NCBI RefSeq assembly: GCF_030546805.1
Contig: NZ_JAUOPC010000007.1
Coordinates: 124,001 to 188,000 of the forward strand
From: Cyclobacterium sp. 1_MG-2023
GTDB lineage: Bacteria; Bacteroidota; Bacteroidia; Cytophagales; Cyclobacteriaceae
DNA length: 64,000 bases
Reading direction: 5' to 3'
The translations under genes and the position numbers were made by a program. Below are positions 36,642 through 45,401 of this stretch, piece by piece. The notes under the pieces were generated by a model. It saw only the letters and a list, made by a program, of their open reading frames with translations, was not told the origin of the DNA and searched no databases. Positions within the stretch are counted from its first letter, which is position 1. The number at the start of each line of letters is the position of its first letter.

Positions 36642-37160
36642 CTAACCGTTAAAAACTTTAGAAATTTTTACCCTTCTCTGTTGAGAAACAGCAATAGCAT
36701 CTCTCAATTTCATAAGCGCTTCAATTGTCGCTTTTACCACATTGTGTGGGTTGGAAGAACCTTTAGATTTGGCAAGAATGTCTGTATATCCAGCACTTTC
36801 CAATACGGCACGCATAGAACCACCGGCCAATACTCCAGTACCAGGGGCAGCAGGTTTAATCAAAACCAATCCGCCACCATACTTACCCAACTGTTCGTGT
36901 GGGATAGTACCTTTAAGCAATGGAACTTTAATCAAATTCTTCTTAGCATCTTCTATACCTTTGGTTATGGCATCTGTTACCTCATTGGCTTTACCTAAGC
37001 CATAACCAACGACTCCATTACCATCACCAACAACAACGATTGCAGAAAAGGAGAATCTACGTCCACCTTTCACAACCTTTGCTACACGATTGATGGCAAC
37101 AACTTTTTCGGTTAATTCTGTATCTGTAGCCCTGATGGGTCTTTTACTTACTTGGGACAT
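36642..37160 (-). CDS. rpsE: Ribosomal protein S5
   Basis: The 172-residue protein contributes to decoding accuracy. It has the N-terminal double-stranded RNA-binding-like domain ([26 protein letters not shown]) and the C-terminal fold with [19 protein letters not shown]. It lies 5 bases after rplR. Confidence 0.98.
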   Translation of the reverse strand: MSQVSKRPIRATDTELTEKVVAINRVAKVVKGGRRFSFSAIVVVGDGNGVVGYGLGKANEVTDAITKGIEDAKKNLIKVPLLKGTIPHEQLGKYGGGLVLIKPAAPGTGVLAGGSMRAVLESAGYTDILAKSKGSSNPHNVVKATIEALMKLRDAIAVSQQRRVKISKVFNG

Positions 37161-37165
37161 AATGA

Positions 37166-37516
37166 TTAAAATTTAAGGCCTCCTTCTCTGGCACCTTCTG
37201 CCAAAGCTTTTACATTTCCATGATAAAGATATCCACTTCTGTCAAAAACAACTTCGTTCAACCCATTGGAAACAGCTTTCTCAGCTAATTTTTTACCAAC
37301 TTCTTTAGAAACAGATACATTTACATTCTTTTTAGCACCCAATTCTTTGGATGAAGCTGCTGCAAGAGTTTGACCTTTCAAATCGTCAATCAATTGTGCG
37401 TATATTCCTGTGTTACTTTTGAACACAGAAAGTCTTGGCCTGGCATCAGTACCTGAAATTTTTCTTCGGATACCTCTCTTAATTCTCAGTCTTCTAGTTT
37501 TTTTCTTGAAAGCCAT
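37166..37516 (-). CDS. rplR: Ribosomal protein L18
   Basis: The 116-residue 5S rRNA-binding protein has [27 protein letters not shown] near the start and ends with [24 protein letters not shown], the standard finish. It is 7 bases after rplF. Confidence 0.98.
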   Translation of the reverse strand: MAFKKKTRRLRIKRGIRRKISGTDARPRLSVFKSNTGIYAQLIDDLKGQTLAAASSKELGAKKNVNVSVSKEVGKKLAEKAVSNGLNEVVFDRSGYLYHGNVKALAEGAREGGLKF

Positions 37517-37523
37517 CTTCTAA

Positions 37524-38081
37524 TTATTTTTTAGCGGCAGTTTTACCAGCTTTACGTCTAATAATTTCTCCTACAAACCTTACACCTTTACCTTTGAAAG
37601 GTTCAACTTTACGTAGTGATCTTATTTTAGCAGCTACCTGACCAATTAATTCTTTGTCGATACTCTCTAAAGTAACCAAAGGGTTTTTACCTTTAGGGGT
37701 TTCTGTTTTGACAGCAACTTCTTCAGGGACCATCAAAAAGATGTTATGTGAATATCCCAGAGAAAGCTCAAGAACTTGACCTTGATTTGTGGCTTTATAA
37801 CCCACACCTACCAGTTCCAATTCTTTTTTGTAACCTTCGCTTACACCTATCACCATATTGTTTAGCAATGAACGATAAAGTCCATGCAATGATTTATGGC
37901 GTTTAGAGTCCGTTGGTCTTTTAATGACCAAGTTACCTTCTTCATTTCCTACTGCAAAATCAGGATGAACATCCTGAGTCAGCGTACCTTTGGGACCTTT
38001 AACAGTTACCTGATTATGATCAGCAACGTCTACAGTCACACCCGCAGGTAGATTTATCGGTTTTTTACCTATTCTAGACAT
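37524..38081 (-). CDS. rplF: Ribosomal protein L6
   Basis: The 185-residue protein near the factor-binding site has two repeats of the L6 fold. It opens MSRIGKKPINLPAGVTV, has LHGLYRSLLNNMVIGVSEGYKKELELVGVGY in the middle, and a C-terminal IRSLRKVEPFKGKGVR motif. It is 9 bases after rpsH. Confidence 0.98.
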   Translation of the reverse strand: MSRIGKKPINLPAGVTVDVADHNQVTVKGPKGTLTQDVHPDFAVGNEEGNLVIKRPTDSKRHKSLHGLYRSLLNNMVIGVSEGYKKELELVGVGYKATNQGQVLELSLGYSHNIFLMVPEEVAVKTETPKGKNPLVTLESIDKELIGQVAAKIRSLRKVEPFKGKGVRFVGEIIRRKAGKTAAKK

Positions 38082-38090
38082 ATCAATTTA

Positions 38091-38486
38091 TTAATAAACG
38101 TAACAAAGCACTTCGCCACCAATTCCTTCAACTCGGGCTTCTTTGTCAGTCATCACTCCTTTTGAGGTAGAAAGAATTGCAATTCCCAAACCATTGATTA
38201 CTCTAGGAAGAGATTCTTTATCTACATATTTTCTTAAACCTGGCTTACTTACTCTTGTAAGGTTTACAATGGAATTAACTTTTGTTTGAGGATTGTACTT
38301 CAGGGCTATTTTGATAGTTCCCTGTGGTCCATCTTCAACAAATTTATAATTCTGAATGTACCCTTTGTCATGAAGAACTTTAGTAAGTTCTTTTTTCATG
38401 TTAGAAGCAGGTATTTCTACTATCCGGTGAGTTGCCTTAATGGCATTCCTCAACCTGGTTAGATAATCAGCTATTGGATCAGTCAT
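38091..38486 (-). CDS. rpsH: Ribosomal protein S8
   Basis: The 131-residue protein binds the central domain of 16S rRNA and, in E. coli, represses the spc operon. It starts [20 protein letters not shown] and ends [16 protein letters not shown], with [14 protein letters not shown] typical of the family. An 83-base gap with a promoter-like sequence separates it from rpsN, unlike the tight spacing elsewhere in the cluster. Confidence 0.98.
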   Translation of the reverse strand: MTDPIADYLTRLRNAIKATHRIVEIPASNMKKELTKVLHDKGYIQNYKFVEDGPQGTIKIALKYNPQTKVNSIVNLTRVSKPGLRKYVDKESLPRVINGLGIAILSTSKGVMTDKEARVEGIGGEVLCYVY

Positions 38487-38524
38487 ATTTGTATTAGTCT
38501 AACTACAAAACCCTAACGGGCCTG

Positions 38525-38555
38525 CAAAGTTACACAATGAAATTAAGAATAAAAA
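38525..38555 (-). promoter_or_regulatory. Possible internal promoter upstream of rpsH
   Basis: On the minus strand, TAACTTTG (38532-38525) is a perfect -7 box and continues with GCA-type bases like the rplC promoter. At 19 bases upstream the -33 site reads TTTT in place of TTTG. It falls in the unusually long rpsN-rpsH gap, 39 bases before the rpsH ATG. Confidence 0.55.
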
Positions 38556-38569
38556 CTATTATATAATTT

Positions 38570-38839
38570 TTACCAGCTAGACTTGGTTACACCCGGAATT
38601 TTACCAGCAGAAGCCATTTCTCTAAAAGTAACCCGATTGATTCCAAATTTTCTCATATATCCTTTCGGACGGCCGGTAAGTTTGCAACGATTGTGAAGTC
38701 TTACTGGTGAAGCATTTTTTGGAAGTTTATCCAATGCTTCGTAGTCACCTGCTGCTTTAAGTTCCGCGCGCTTTTGGGCATACTTGGCCACCATGCGTTC
38801 TCTTTTTCTTTCGCGGGCTTTTATCGATTCTCTTGCCAT
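38570..38839 (-). CDS. rpsN: Ribosomal protein S14, zinc-free form
   Basis: The 89-residue protein is the long, C-minus form of S14: [20 protein letters not shown] at the start and [20 protein letters not shown] with a single Cys, followed by [14 protein letters not shown]. The short, 61-residue form with a CxxC-CxxC zinc site is not what is encoded. It is 2 bases after rplE. Confidence 0.98.
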   Translation of the reverse strand: MARESIKARERKRERMVAKYAQKRAELKAAGDYEALDKLPKNASPVRLHNRCKLTGRPKGYMRKFGINRVTFREMASAGKIPGVTKSSW

Positions 38840-38841
38840 GA

Positions 38842-39402
38842 TTATGCTTCTTTATTGTTATTTACGAATGGCATTCCCAGAGACTTCAACAATGCATGTG
38901 CCTCTTCATCAGTTTTTGCGGTAGTCACCAAAGTGATGTCCATACCAGAAATCCTGTTGACTTTCTCAATACTGATTTCAGGGAAAATAATTTGTTCTGT
39001 TACGCCCAAAGTATAATTTCCTCTTCCATCAAAACCTTTGTCAGAAATGCCTTTAAAGTCCCTAACCCTTGGAAGTGCGATACTTACCAAACGATCAAGG
39101 AATTCATACATTTTATATCCTCTAAGTGTCACTTTTGCACCGATAGGCATTCCATCTCTCAACTTAAAGTTAGAGATAGAATTTTTTGCTTTGGTTGCAA
39201 CAGCTCTCTGACCGGTAATCAAAGTAAGTTCTTCAACACCTTGATCTACGAGTTTTTTGTCTGCTACAGCTGCACCAATACCTTTGTTCAATACAATTTT
39301 GGTCAACTTAGGAACTTCCATCACACTCTGAAATTGAAATTTATCTTTCAATTCAGACTTGATTTCGCTATCGAATTTTTCTTTTAATCTAGGTTTAGCC
39401 AT
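38842..39402 (-). CDS. rplE: Ribosomal protein L5
   Basis: The 186-residue 5S rRNA-binding protein has [55 protein letters not shown] and [18 protein letters not shown]. The start codon lies inside the end of rplX (8-base overlap), which suggests translational coupling. Confidence 0.98.
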   Translation of the reverse strand: MAKPRLKEKFDSEIKSELKDKFQFQSVMEVPKLTKIVLNKGIGAAVADKKLVDQGVEELTLITGQRAVATKAKNSISNFKLRDGMPIGAKVTLRGYKMYEFLDRLVSIALPRVRDFKGISDKGFDGRGNYTLGVTEQIIFPEISIEKVNRISGMDITLVTTAKTDEEAHALLKSLGMPFVNNNKEA

Positions 39403-39739
39403 TGATCACCTCCCCGGTTTTCTTAGAGTACCTTACTAATTTTCCGTCCTCATCCTTTTTTCTACCTATTCTAGTAGCTTCTCCACTTTTAGGATCTACT
39501 AACTTAAGGTTACTGATATGGATGGGCGCCTCTTTCTTTTCTATACCGCCTTGAGGAGAGTTTGTGGTTGGTTTGATATGTTTGGTTACCATATTCAAAC
39601 CTTCTACGATTGCTCTTCTTTTGGCTCGGTCAACAGAAAGGATCTTACCTTTGTTGCCTTTATCATCTCCTGCGATTACCAATACGGTATCTCCGGTTTT
39701 GATATGCAATTTGGGTTGTTTATTAAATTTTCTTTCCAT
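39395..39739 (-). CDS. rplX: Ribosomal protein L24
   Basis: The 114-residue assembly-initiator protein has a KOW domain ([22 protein letters not shown]) and the following [12 protein letters not shown] segment. A short charged C-terminal extension ([17 protein letters not shown]) is common. It overlaps rplE by 8 bases and follows rplN by 2. Confidence 0.98.
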   Translation of the reverse strand: MERKFNKQPKLHIKTGDTVLVIAGDDKGNKGKILSVDRAKRRAIVEGLNMVTKHIKPTTNSPQGGIEKKEAPIHISNLKLVDPKSGEATRIGRKKDEDGKLVRYSKKTGEVING

Positions 39740-39741
39740 GA

Positions 39742-40110
39742 TTACAATACTTCAGGGGCTAACGATACAATTTTCATAAACTGCTTTTCCCTAAGTTCCC
39801 TGGCAACTGGGCCGAAAATACGGGTTCCTCTAGGTTCGTCATTGTTATTTAAAAGCACAGCCGCATTGTCTTCAAATCGAATATACGAACCATCTTTTCT
39901 GCGGACTTCTTTTTTAGTCCTTACAATTACCGCTTTAGAAACGGTACCTTTTTTCATATTACTGGATGATAGGGCTGATTTCACAGTGACTACAACCTTA
40001 TCTCCAATAGAGGCATACCTTCTTTTGGTACCTCCCAAAACACGGATTACAAGTACTTCTTTCGCACCTGAATTATCCGCTACACTTAATCTGGATTCTT
40101 GCTGTATCAT
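39742..40110 (-). CDS. rplN: Ribosomal protein L14
   Basis: The 122-residue subunit-interface protein begins [20 protein letters not shown] and has [19 protein letters not shown] and [17 protein letters not shown], all invariant blocks of the family. It is 3 bases after rpsQ. Confidence 0.98.
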   Translation of the reverse strand: MIQQESRLSVADNSGAKEVLVIRVLGGTKRRYASIGDKVVVTVKSALSSSNMKKGTVSKAVIVRTKKEVRRKDGSYIRFEDNAAVLLNNNDEPRGTRIFGPVARELREKQFMKIVSLAPEVL

Positions 40111-40113
40111 GAT

Positions 40114-40377
40114 TTATAATGCCCTTTCTATTATTTCAACCAATCTCCAACGTTTGCTCTTACTCAGCGGACGAGTCTCACTGATTTTCACCAAGTCTCC
40201 TTGCTTACAATCATTGTTTTCGTCATGAGCCATGAATTTGGTAGTTTTACCAACAAATTTACCGTAAATAGGGTGTTTTACTCTACGCTCTACCGCTACG
40301 GTTATGGACTTATCCATTTTGTTGCTAACTACCTTTCCTATTCTTTCTTTACGAAGGTTTCTATCTGTAGTAGCCAT
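40114..40377 (-). CDS. rpsQ: Ribosomal protein S17
   Basis: The 87-residue 30S assembly protein has [42 protein letters not shown] and [18 protein letters not shown]. Place and length are standard (8 bases after rpmC). Confidence 0.98.
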   Translation of the reverse strand: MATTDRNLRKERIGKVVSNKMDKSITVAVERRVKHPIYGKFVGKTTKFMAHDENNDCKQGDLVKISETRPLSKSKRWRLVEIIERAL

Positions 40378-40385
40378 TTTGTTTC

Positions 40386-40580
40386 TTATTTAGCTAGTTG
40401 TTTGGCTCGTAAAAATGTATTCAACCTAGCAACCAAACGCCTTGATTCTCTTATTCTATTTGGATTCTCTATAGGGGATATGGCATGAGCAAAACGTAAT
40501 TTTGTCAAGTTCTCCCTCTCCGCTTCAATGCGGGATTTTATTTCGCTCTCATTTAGAGCGTTGATTTCAGAATTTTTCAT
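40386..40580 (-). CDS. rpmC: Ribosomal protein L29
   Basis: The 64-residue two-helix protein sits at the exit tunnel. It has [20 protein letters not shown], then [20 protein letters not shown], the usual family form. ATG at 40580 was chosen because a longer frame would run into the rplP stop at 40585. Confidence 0.97.
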   Translation of the reverse strand: MKNSEINALNESEIKSRIEAERENLTKLRFAHAISPIENPNRIRESRRLVARLNTFLRAKQLAK

Positions 40581-40584
40581 CAGC

Positions 40585-41007
40585 TTATGATCCAACGTAA
40601 TCTCTACGTACGATAAATTTTGTACTTACAGGAAGCTTTTGTTGTGCTAATCTAAGGGCTTCCTGTGCAACTTCCACAGAAACACCAGTAGCTTCAAAAA
40701 GGATTGTTCCCGGCTTGATAACTGCTACCCAGTACTCAGGAGCTCCTTTACCTTTACCCATCCTTACCTCTGCAGGCTTTTTAGTGATCGGTTTATCTGG
40801 AAATATTCGGATCCAAACTTGTCCTTCCCTTTTCATTGCTCTTGTCATTGCAATACGGGCAGCTTCTATTTGTCTCGAAGTGATCCATCCAGGCTCAAGG
40901 GATTTGATGCCAAAATTACCAAAGGCCAAAGTATGACCTCTTTGGGCAATTCCTTTGATCCTCCCTTTATGCATTTTTCTAAATTTCGTTCTTCTTGGCT
41001 GTAACAT
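40585..41007 (-). CDS. rplP: Ribosomal protein L16
   Basis: The 140-residue protein near the A site and peptidyl transferase centre begins [20 protein letters not shown]. It has [22 protein letters not shown] and [21 protein letters not shown], given here in part. It is 20 bases after rpsC. Confidence 0.98.
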   Translation of the reverse strand: MLQPRRTKFRKMHKGRIKGIAQRGHTLAFGNFGIKSLEPGWITSRQIEAARIAMTRAMKREGQVWIRIFPDKPITKKPAEVRMGKGKGAPEYWVAVIKPGTILFEATGVSVEVAQEALRLAQQKLPVSTKFIVRRDYVGS

Positions 41008-41027
41008 GATTGCTCAGTTAAGGATTT

Positions 41028-41765
41028 TTAGTTGTTTCTTTTTCTTCTCTTAGGCCCACCTTCTCTTCTTCTTCTGTTGCCAGAAGGAGCATTTCCTTTG
41101 GAATCATTGCTTAGCCCGGCGTTTGGAGACAAGTCTCTTTTACCGTATACTTCACCTTTGAAAATCCAAACTTTGATACCTATTTTACCATAGACAGTTT
41201 GTGCTTCAGAAAGCGCATAATCCACATCTGCACGAATAGTGTGCAAAGGAATTCTACCTTCTTTGTACATTTCAGATCTGGCCATTTCAGCACCACCTAA
41301 TCTTCCGGAAAGTTTTACTTTGATTCCTTCAGCTCCTACTCTCATGGTAGCAGCAATGGATTGCTTCATCGCTCTCCTAAAAGAAATCCTGGCTTCCAAT
41401 TGCTGGGCAATCGACTCACCTACTAACTTAGCATCTAATTCAGGACGTTTGATTTCAAATATGTTGATTTGAATATCTTTATCTGTAATTTTCTTAAGTT
41501 CTTCCTTAAGCTTGTCTACCTCAGATCCTCCTTTACCAATTACTACACCTGGACGGGCAGTTTGTATGGTTAGGGTAATCCTCTTTAGAGTCCTTTCAAT
41601 AATTACCTTGGAAATACCTCCTTTGGGTATTCTGGCAAAGACGTACTTTCTGATATTCTGGTCTTCATAAAGCTTATCAGCGAAATCGCGTCCTCCATAC
41701 CAATTAGAGTCCCACCCCTTAATGATACCAAGCCTTAAACCAATTGGGTTAACTTTTTGTCCCAT
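41028..41765 (-). CDS. rpsC: Ribosomal protein S3
   Basis: The 245-residue protein lines the mRNA entry. It starts [20 protein letters not shown]. The KH domain includes [20 protein letters not shown], and the C-terminal domain has [21 protein letters not shown]. The tail is Arg-rich ([15 protein letters not shown]). It is 3 bases after rplV. Confidence 0.98.
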   Translation of the reverse strand: MGQKVNPIGLRLGIIKGWDSNWYGGRDFADKLYEDQNIRKYVFARIPKGGISKVIIERTLKRITLTIQTARPGVVIGKGGSEVDKLKEELKKITDKDIQINIFEIKRPELDAKLVGESIAQQLEARISFRRAMKQSIAATMRVGAEGIKVKLSGRLGGAEMARSEMYKEGRIPLHTIRADVDYALSEAQTVYGKIGIKVWIFKGEVYGKRDLSPNAGLSNDSKGNAPSGNRRRREGGPKRRKRNN

Positions 41766-41768
41766 ATT

Positions 41769-42158
41769 TTAGTTTACTTTTTCATTTGATTCAACAATAT
41801 CAGCGGTAACATCTCCTTCTACGGAGTCTACTACTAGCGTTACATGATTTGATCTTTTACGGATTCTATGAGCTCTACCCTGAGGTGCAGGTCTAAGCCT
41901 TTTTAACATCCTACCTCCATCTACAGAGATGGTCTTTATATACAAATCGGCATCTTCAAGCTTTTCATCAGGGTTTTTCGCTTGCCAGTTGGCAATAGCG
42001 GATAACAATAATTTTTCAAGCCTGATAGATCCGTGATTAGGCGTAAATTTCAAGATGCTTAATGCCTGACCAACTTTTTTTCCCCTTACTAGATCCGCAA
42101 CCAGACGCATCTTTCTGGGAGAGGTAGGAACATTGTTTAATTTTGCTATAGCTTCCAT
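41769..42158 (-). CDS. rplV: Ribosomal protein L22
   Basis: The 129-residue protein reaches into the exit tunnel with a beta-hairpin. It has [21 protein letters not shown] and the tunnel loop [20 protein letters not shown]. It is 2 bases after rpsS. Confidence 0.98.
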   Translation of the reverse strand: MEAIAKLNNVPTSPRKMRLVADLVRGKKVGQALSILKFTPNHGSIRLEKLLLSAIANWQAKNPDEKLEDADLYIKTISVDGGRMLKRLRPAPQGRAHRIRKRSNHVTLVVDSVEGDVTADIVESNEKVN

Positions 42159-42160
42159 GA

Positions 42161-42439
42161 TTATCTCTTTCCTTTATCTTTTTTGGCAATGTGTCCACGG
42201 AAATTCCTAGTAGGTGCAAATTCACCTAGTTTATGTCCAACCATATTGTCAGTCACAAATACAGGGATAAACTTGTTTCCATTATGCACTGCAAAGGTTA
42301 GTCCTACAAAATCCGGAGAAATCATTGACCTCCTGGACCAGGTCTTGATCACAGATTTCTTCCCAGATTCGTTCATGACATCCACTTTTTTTAACAAATG
42401 GTGCTCTATATATGGGCCTTTTTTTAACGAACGTGCCAT
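42161..42439 (-). CDS. rpsS: Ribosomal protein S19
   Basis: The 92-residue 30S head protein begins [19 protein letters not shown]. It has [22 protein letters not shown] and [20 protein letters not shown]. It is 2 bases after rplB. Confidence 0.98.
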   Translation of the reverse strand: MARSLKKGPYIEHHLLKKVDVMNESGKKSVIKTWSRRSMISPDFVGLTFAVHNGNKFIPVFVTDNMVGHKLGEFAPTRNFRGHIAKKDKGKR

Positions 42440-42441
42440 GT

Positions 42442-43266
42442 TTACTTAGTTCTTCTGCTAATGATAAATTTATTGGAGTACTTTTTAGGCGAACGAGTCT
42501 TCTTGCCTTTAGACAATAAGCCTGTTCTAGATCGTGGGTGACCACCTGAAGAACGGCCTTCACCACCACCCATTGGGTGATCGACAGGGTTCATCGCCAC
42601 ACCTCTAGTGCGAGGTCTTCTTCCTAGCCATCTCTTACGACCGGCTTTTCCTAGTACTACGTTCATATGGTCACCATTGGAAACAGTACCAATTGTAGCT
42701 TTACATGAACCCAAAACCACTCTCATTTCGCCAGAAGGCAATTTTAGGGTAACGTATTTTCCTTCCCTAGCCAAAAGTTGGGCATATCCGCCGGCACTTC
42801 TAGCCATGGCTCCACCTTTACCAGGTTTAAGCTCAATGTTATGAATGATAGTACCTAAAGGAATATCTTTCAAATACAATGTATTGCCTACTTCAGGACT
42901 TGCACCTTCTCCAGTGATTACTGTCTGCCCAACTTCAAGCCCCTCAGGAGCAATCATATAGGCTTTAGAACCATCCTTGTAAAACAACAAAGCTATCCTT
43001 GCCGTTCTGTTTGGATCGTATTCTATTGTCTTCACTACTGCAGGAATGCCTTCTTTATTTCTTTTGAAATCGACAATCCTAAGTCTTTTTTTATGTCCAC
43101 CTCCCAAATATCTGGAGGTCATTTTACCACTATGATTCCTGCCACCGCTTTTCTTCAAAGGTGCCAAAAGGCTTTTCTCCGGCTTAGATGTGGTGATTTC
43201 ATCAAATGAAGGCGCCACTCTAAAACGGGTACCAGGAGTTACAGGTTTTAATTTTTTAACTGCCAT
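42442..43266 (-). CDS. rplB: Ribosomal protein L2
   Basis: The 274-residue protein is essential for the peptidyl transferase centre and subunit joining. It has [21 protein letters not shown], the RNA-binding middle with [20 protein letters not shown], and [20 protein letters not shown], which holds the invariant His (motifs given in part). It is 13 bases after rplW. Confidence 0.98.
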   Translation of the reverse strand: MAVKKLKPVTPGTRFRVAPSFDEITTSKPEKSLLAPLKKSGGRNHSGKMTSRYLGGGHKKRLRIVDFKRNKEGIPAVVKTIEYDPNRTARIALLFYKDGSKAYMIAPEGLEVGQTVITGEGASPEVGNTLYLKDIPLGTIIHNIELKPGKGGAMARSAGGYAQLLAREGKYVTLKLPSGEMRVVLGSCKATIGTVSNGDHMNVVLGKAGRKRWLGRRPRTRGVAMNPVDHPMGGGEGRSSGGHPRSRTGLLSKGKKTRSPKKYSNKFIISRRTK

Positions 43267-43279
43267 TGCTCTGATTCAA

Positions 43280-43567
43280 TTAAATTTCTCCGTAAAAATC
43301 AATGATTTCTCCTTCTGCTACCTGTACCATTGCCTTTTTGAAAGTGTTGGTATAACCAGAAACAATCTTTGCTTTGGTGTACCTCGTCTTTTTCTTTGCA
43401 GCATAGCGCATGGTGCGTACTTCAACCACCTTGACACCGTACATTTTCTCTACAGCATCTTTTATTTGAGGCTTTTTTGCAGTTTTTTCAACCACAAAAC
43501 CATATACCCCACGTTCGTTCATGGCTGAGATCTTTTCTGTAATTAAAGGTCTTTTTAATATATCCAT
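43280..43567 (-). CDS. rplW: Ribosomal protein L23
   Basis: The 95-residue protein is the docking site for trigger factor and SRP at the tunnel exit. It starts MDILKRPLITEKISAMNERG and continues with VEKMYGVKVVEVRTMRYAAKKK. It is 4 bases after rplD. Confidence 0.98.
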   Translation of the reverse strand: MDILKRPLITEKISAMNERGVYGFVVEKTAKKPQIKDAVEKMYGVKVVEVRTMRYAAKKKTRYTKAKIVSGYTNTFKKAMVQVAEGEIIDFYGEI

Positions 43568-43571
43568 GATT

Positions 43572-44201
43572 TTACTTCGATAAAAGGGTTTCTAACTTAC
43601 TTACTGCACCTTCGCAAAGAACTAAACTATCAGCATCAAGAAGTTCGTAAGTGTTCAACTCACTGAATATCCTTACTTTAGCTTTTTGTACATTCCTCGA
43701 AGACAAATAAACATTTGGATTATTTTCACCAACTACTAACAAAGTCTTTTTATCAGATAAAGATAACTTAGCCAATAGATTGATATAATCTTTGGTCTTA
43801 GGTGCATCAAAAACCAAATCTTCTAAAATTACCAAGCCGTTTTCTTTGGCTTTGTAAGTCAAGGCAGATTTTCTGGCAACCTGCTTCAATTTTTTATTTA
43901 ACTTAAAAGAATAGTCTCTTGGCTTTGGCCCAAAAACTCTTCCTCCTCCTCTGAAAATTGGAGATTTGATAGACCCTGCTCGAGCACTACCCGTACCTTT
44001 TTGCTTTTTAATCTTTTTGGTAGAACCTGCAATTTCAGCTCTTTCCTTAGATTTATGCGTTCCTTGTCTTCTATTGGCCAAATACTGTTTAACATCCAAG
44101 TATATGGCATGATCATTCGGCTCTACAGCGAAAATATCTTCAGAGAGCGTGATCTTCCTTCCGGTATCTTCACCGGTTTGTTTTAATATTGCTAATTCCA
44201 T
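43572..44201 (-). CDS. rplD: Ribosomal protein L4
   Basis: The 209-residue tunnel protein in enterobacteria also represses the S10 operon. The long loop is seen in RQGTHKSKERAEIAGSTKKIKKQKGTGSARAGS (in part here), followed by GPKPRDYSFKLNKKLKQVAR. It is 4 bases after rplC, and so close to the rplC promoter and 5' UTR that might be its target here (inference). Confidence 0.98.
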   Translation of the reverse strand: MELAILKQTGEDTGRKITLSEDIFAVEPNDHAIYLDVKQYLANRRQGTHKSKERAEIAGSTKKIKKQKGTGSARAGSIKSPIFRGGGRVFGPKPRDYSFKLNKKLKQVARKSALTYKAKENGLVILEDLVFDAPKTKDYINLLAKLSLSDKKTLLVVGENNPNVYLSSRNVQKAKVRIFSELNTYELLDADSLVLCEGAVSKLETLLSK

Positions 44202-44205
44202 CTTA

Positions 44206-44838
44206 TTACTTCTCTAGAATCACAAAAGAATTTTTGGCTCCCGGTATAGAACCACTAACTAATAGCAAGTTCTTTTCAGGATATATTTTAAGTACTTTTA
44301 AGTTAAGTACTTTGACCCTGTTACCACCGGTTCTTCCTGCCATTCTCATGCCTTTAAAAACCCTTGAGGGCCAAGAGCAAGCACCGATAGAACCTGGATG
44401 ACGTTGTCTGTTATGCTGACCGTGAGTAGCCCCACCAACACCAGCAAAACCATGACGCTTAACAACACCCTGGAAACCTTTTCCTTTAGATGTTCCTATG
44501 GCATCAATAAAATCGCCCTCAACAAAGATCTTGTCAGATACCACAGTTTTACCCATGTCAACCTGACCTTCGAATTCCACTCTGAAATCCCTAAACTCAA
44601 CAACTTTCTGCTTTGGAGTCGTACCGGCCTTTTTAAAATGGCCGATTAATGGCTTGGGCGTATTTTTTTCCTTACGCTCACCATAAGACAACTGTACAGC
44701 GTTGTACCCGTCTGTTTCTACATTTTTTACTTGCGTAACTACGCAAGGACCAGCTTCTATTAACGTGCATGCGACATTTCGTCCATCGGCACTAAAAATA
44801 CTAGTCATTCCGATTTTCTTACCTATTATTCCAGACAT
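44206..44838 (-). CDS. rplC: Ribosomal protein L3
   Basis: The 210-residue protein is an early 50S assembly factor. The true start is ATG at 44838 ([20 protein letters not shown]); a longer frame adds 31 residues without family similarity. The loop to the peptidyl transferase centre contains [20 protein letters not shown]. It has its own promoter and a 5' UTR with a hairpin, and is cut off from rpsJ by a terminator. Confidence 0.98.
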   Translation of the reverse strand: MSGIIGKKIGMTSIFSADGRNVACTLIEAGPCVVTQVKNVETDGYNAVQLSYGERKEKNTPKPLIGHFKKAGTTPKQKVVEFRDFRVEFEGQVDMGKTVVSDKIFVEGDFIDAIGTSKGKGFQGVVKRHGFAGVGGATHGQHNRQRHPGSIGACSWPSRVFKGMRMAGRTGGNRVKVLNLKVLKIYPEKNLLLVSGSIPGAKNSFVILEK

Positions 44839-44901
44839 CTTTGGATATATGATATACAATGATTCACAAGTGTATACACACCTGTCCCCTTTAAAGGATT
44901 G

Positions 44902-44932
44902 CAAAGTTAGCAATTTAATTTCAGGTATCAAA
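44902..44932 (-). promoter_or_regulatory. Promoter of the rplC (S10/spc/alpha) unit
   Basis: On the minus strand, TTTG (44932-44929), exactly 19 bases and TAACTTTG (44909-44902) match the Bacteroidetes consensus perfectly. The start of transcription should be near 44896, giving a 5' UTR of about 58 bases. It contains a 7-bp hairpin (44867-44873 with 44878-44884, one G-U pair). Confidence 0.9.
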
Positions 44933-45032
44933 CTGCAACATGAATATTTTCAAACAATTAGCTTAGTAAAGCGCTTTGAACAGTTGAAAATTTCAAGTCC
45001 TGAAAAAAACAAAACAAAAAATTTGCTCAAAA

Positions 45033-45064
45033 AAAAACCTATACCGTTTCCGGTATAGGTTTTT
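45033..45064 (-). terminator. Terminator between rpsJ and rplC
   Basis: On the minus strand a perfect 10-bp stem with a GAAA tetraloop (45047-45050) is extended by four A-T pairs and followed by a run of eight or more T. It is 21 bases after the rpsJ stop and ends the rpsL-rpsG-fusA-rpsJ unit, or lets through only part of the transcription. Confidence 0.94.
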
Positions 45065-45084
45065 ACTCGTTTGAATTAGGAAGA

Positions 45085-45390
45085 TCACACCTTGATTTCA
45101 ACATCAACTCCACTAGGAAGTTCAATTTTCATCAATGCATCTACTGTTTTAGAACTATTAGAGTAGATATCAACCAATCTCTTATAAGTACACAACTGAA
45201 ATTGCTCTCTCGCCTTTTTATTAACGTGTGGAGATTTCAAAACAGTAAATTTCTCTTTCTTCGTTGGAAGTGGAATTGGACCCACAACCACTGCACCTGT
45301 AGATTTTACAGCTTTCACGATTTTCTCTGATGACTTGTCCACCAGGCTATGATCGTATGACTTTAATTTTATTCTGATTTTTTGATTCAT
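45085..45390 (-). CDS. rpsJ: Ribosomal protein S10
   Basis: The 101-residue protein also forms the NusB-S10 antitermination pair in other bacteria. It has [50 protein letters not shown] (in part) and [14 protein letters not shown]. It lies 11 bases after fusA. It is the last gene of the str unit here instead of the first of the S10 unit. Confidence 0.98.
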   Translation of the reverse strand: MNQKIRIKLKSYDHSLVDKSSEKIVKAVKSTGAVVVGPIPLPTKKEKFTVLKSPHVNKKAREQFQLCTYKRLVDIYSNSSKTVDALMKIELPSGVDVEIKV

Positions 45391-45401
45391 GTTCGATTAT
45401 T

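Noticed and set aside
38896-39387. A 163-codon open frame on the plus strand
   Set aside because: It lies wholly opposite rplE and has no recognisable protein pattern.
39518-40228. A 236-codon open frame on the plus strand
   Set aside because: It lies opposite rplX, rplN and part of rpsQ, whose sequences are beyond doubt, and its own product resembles nothing.
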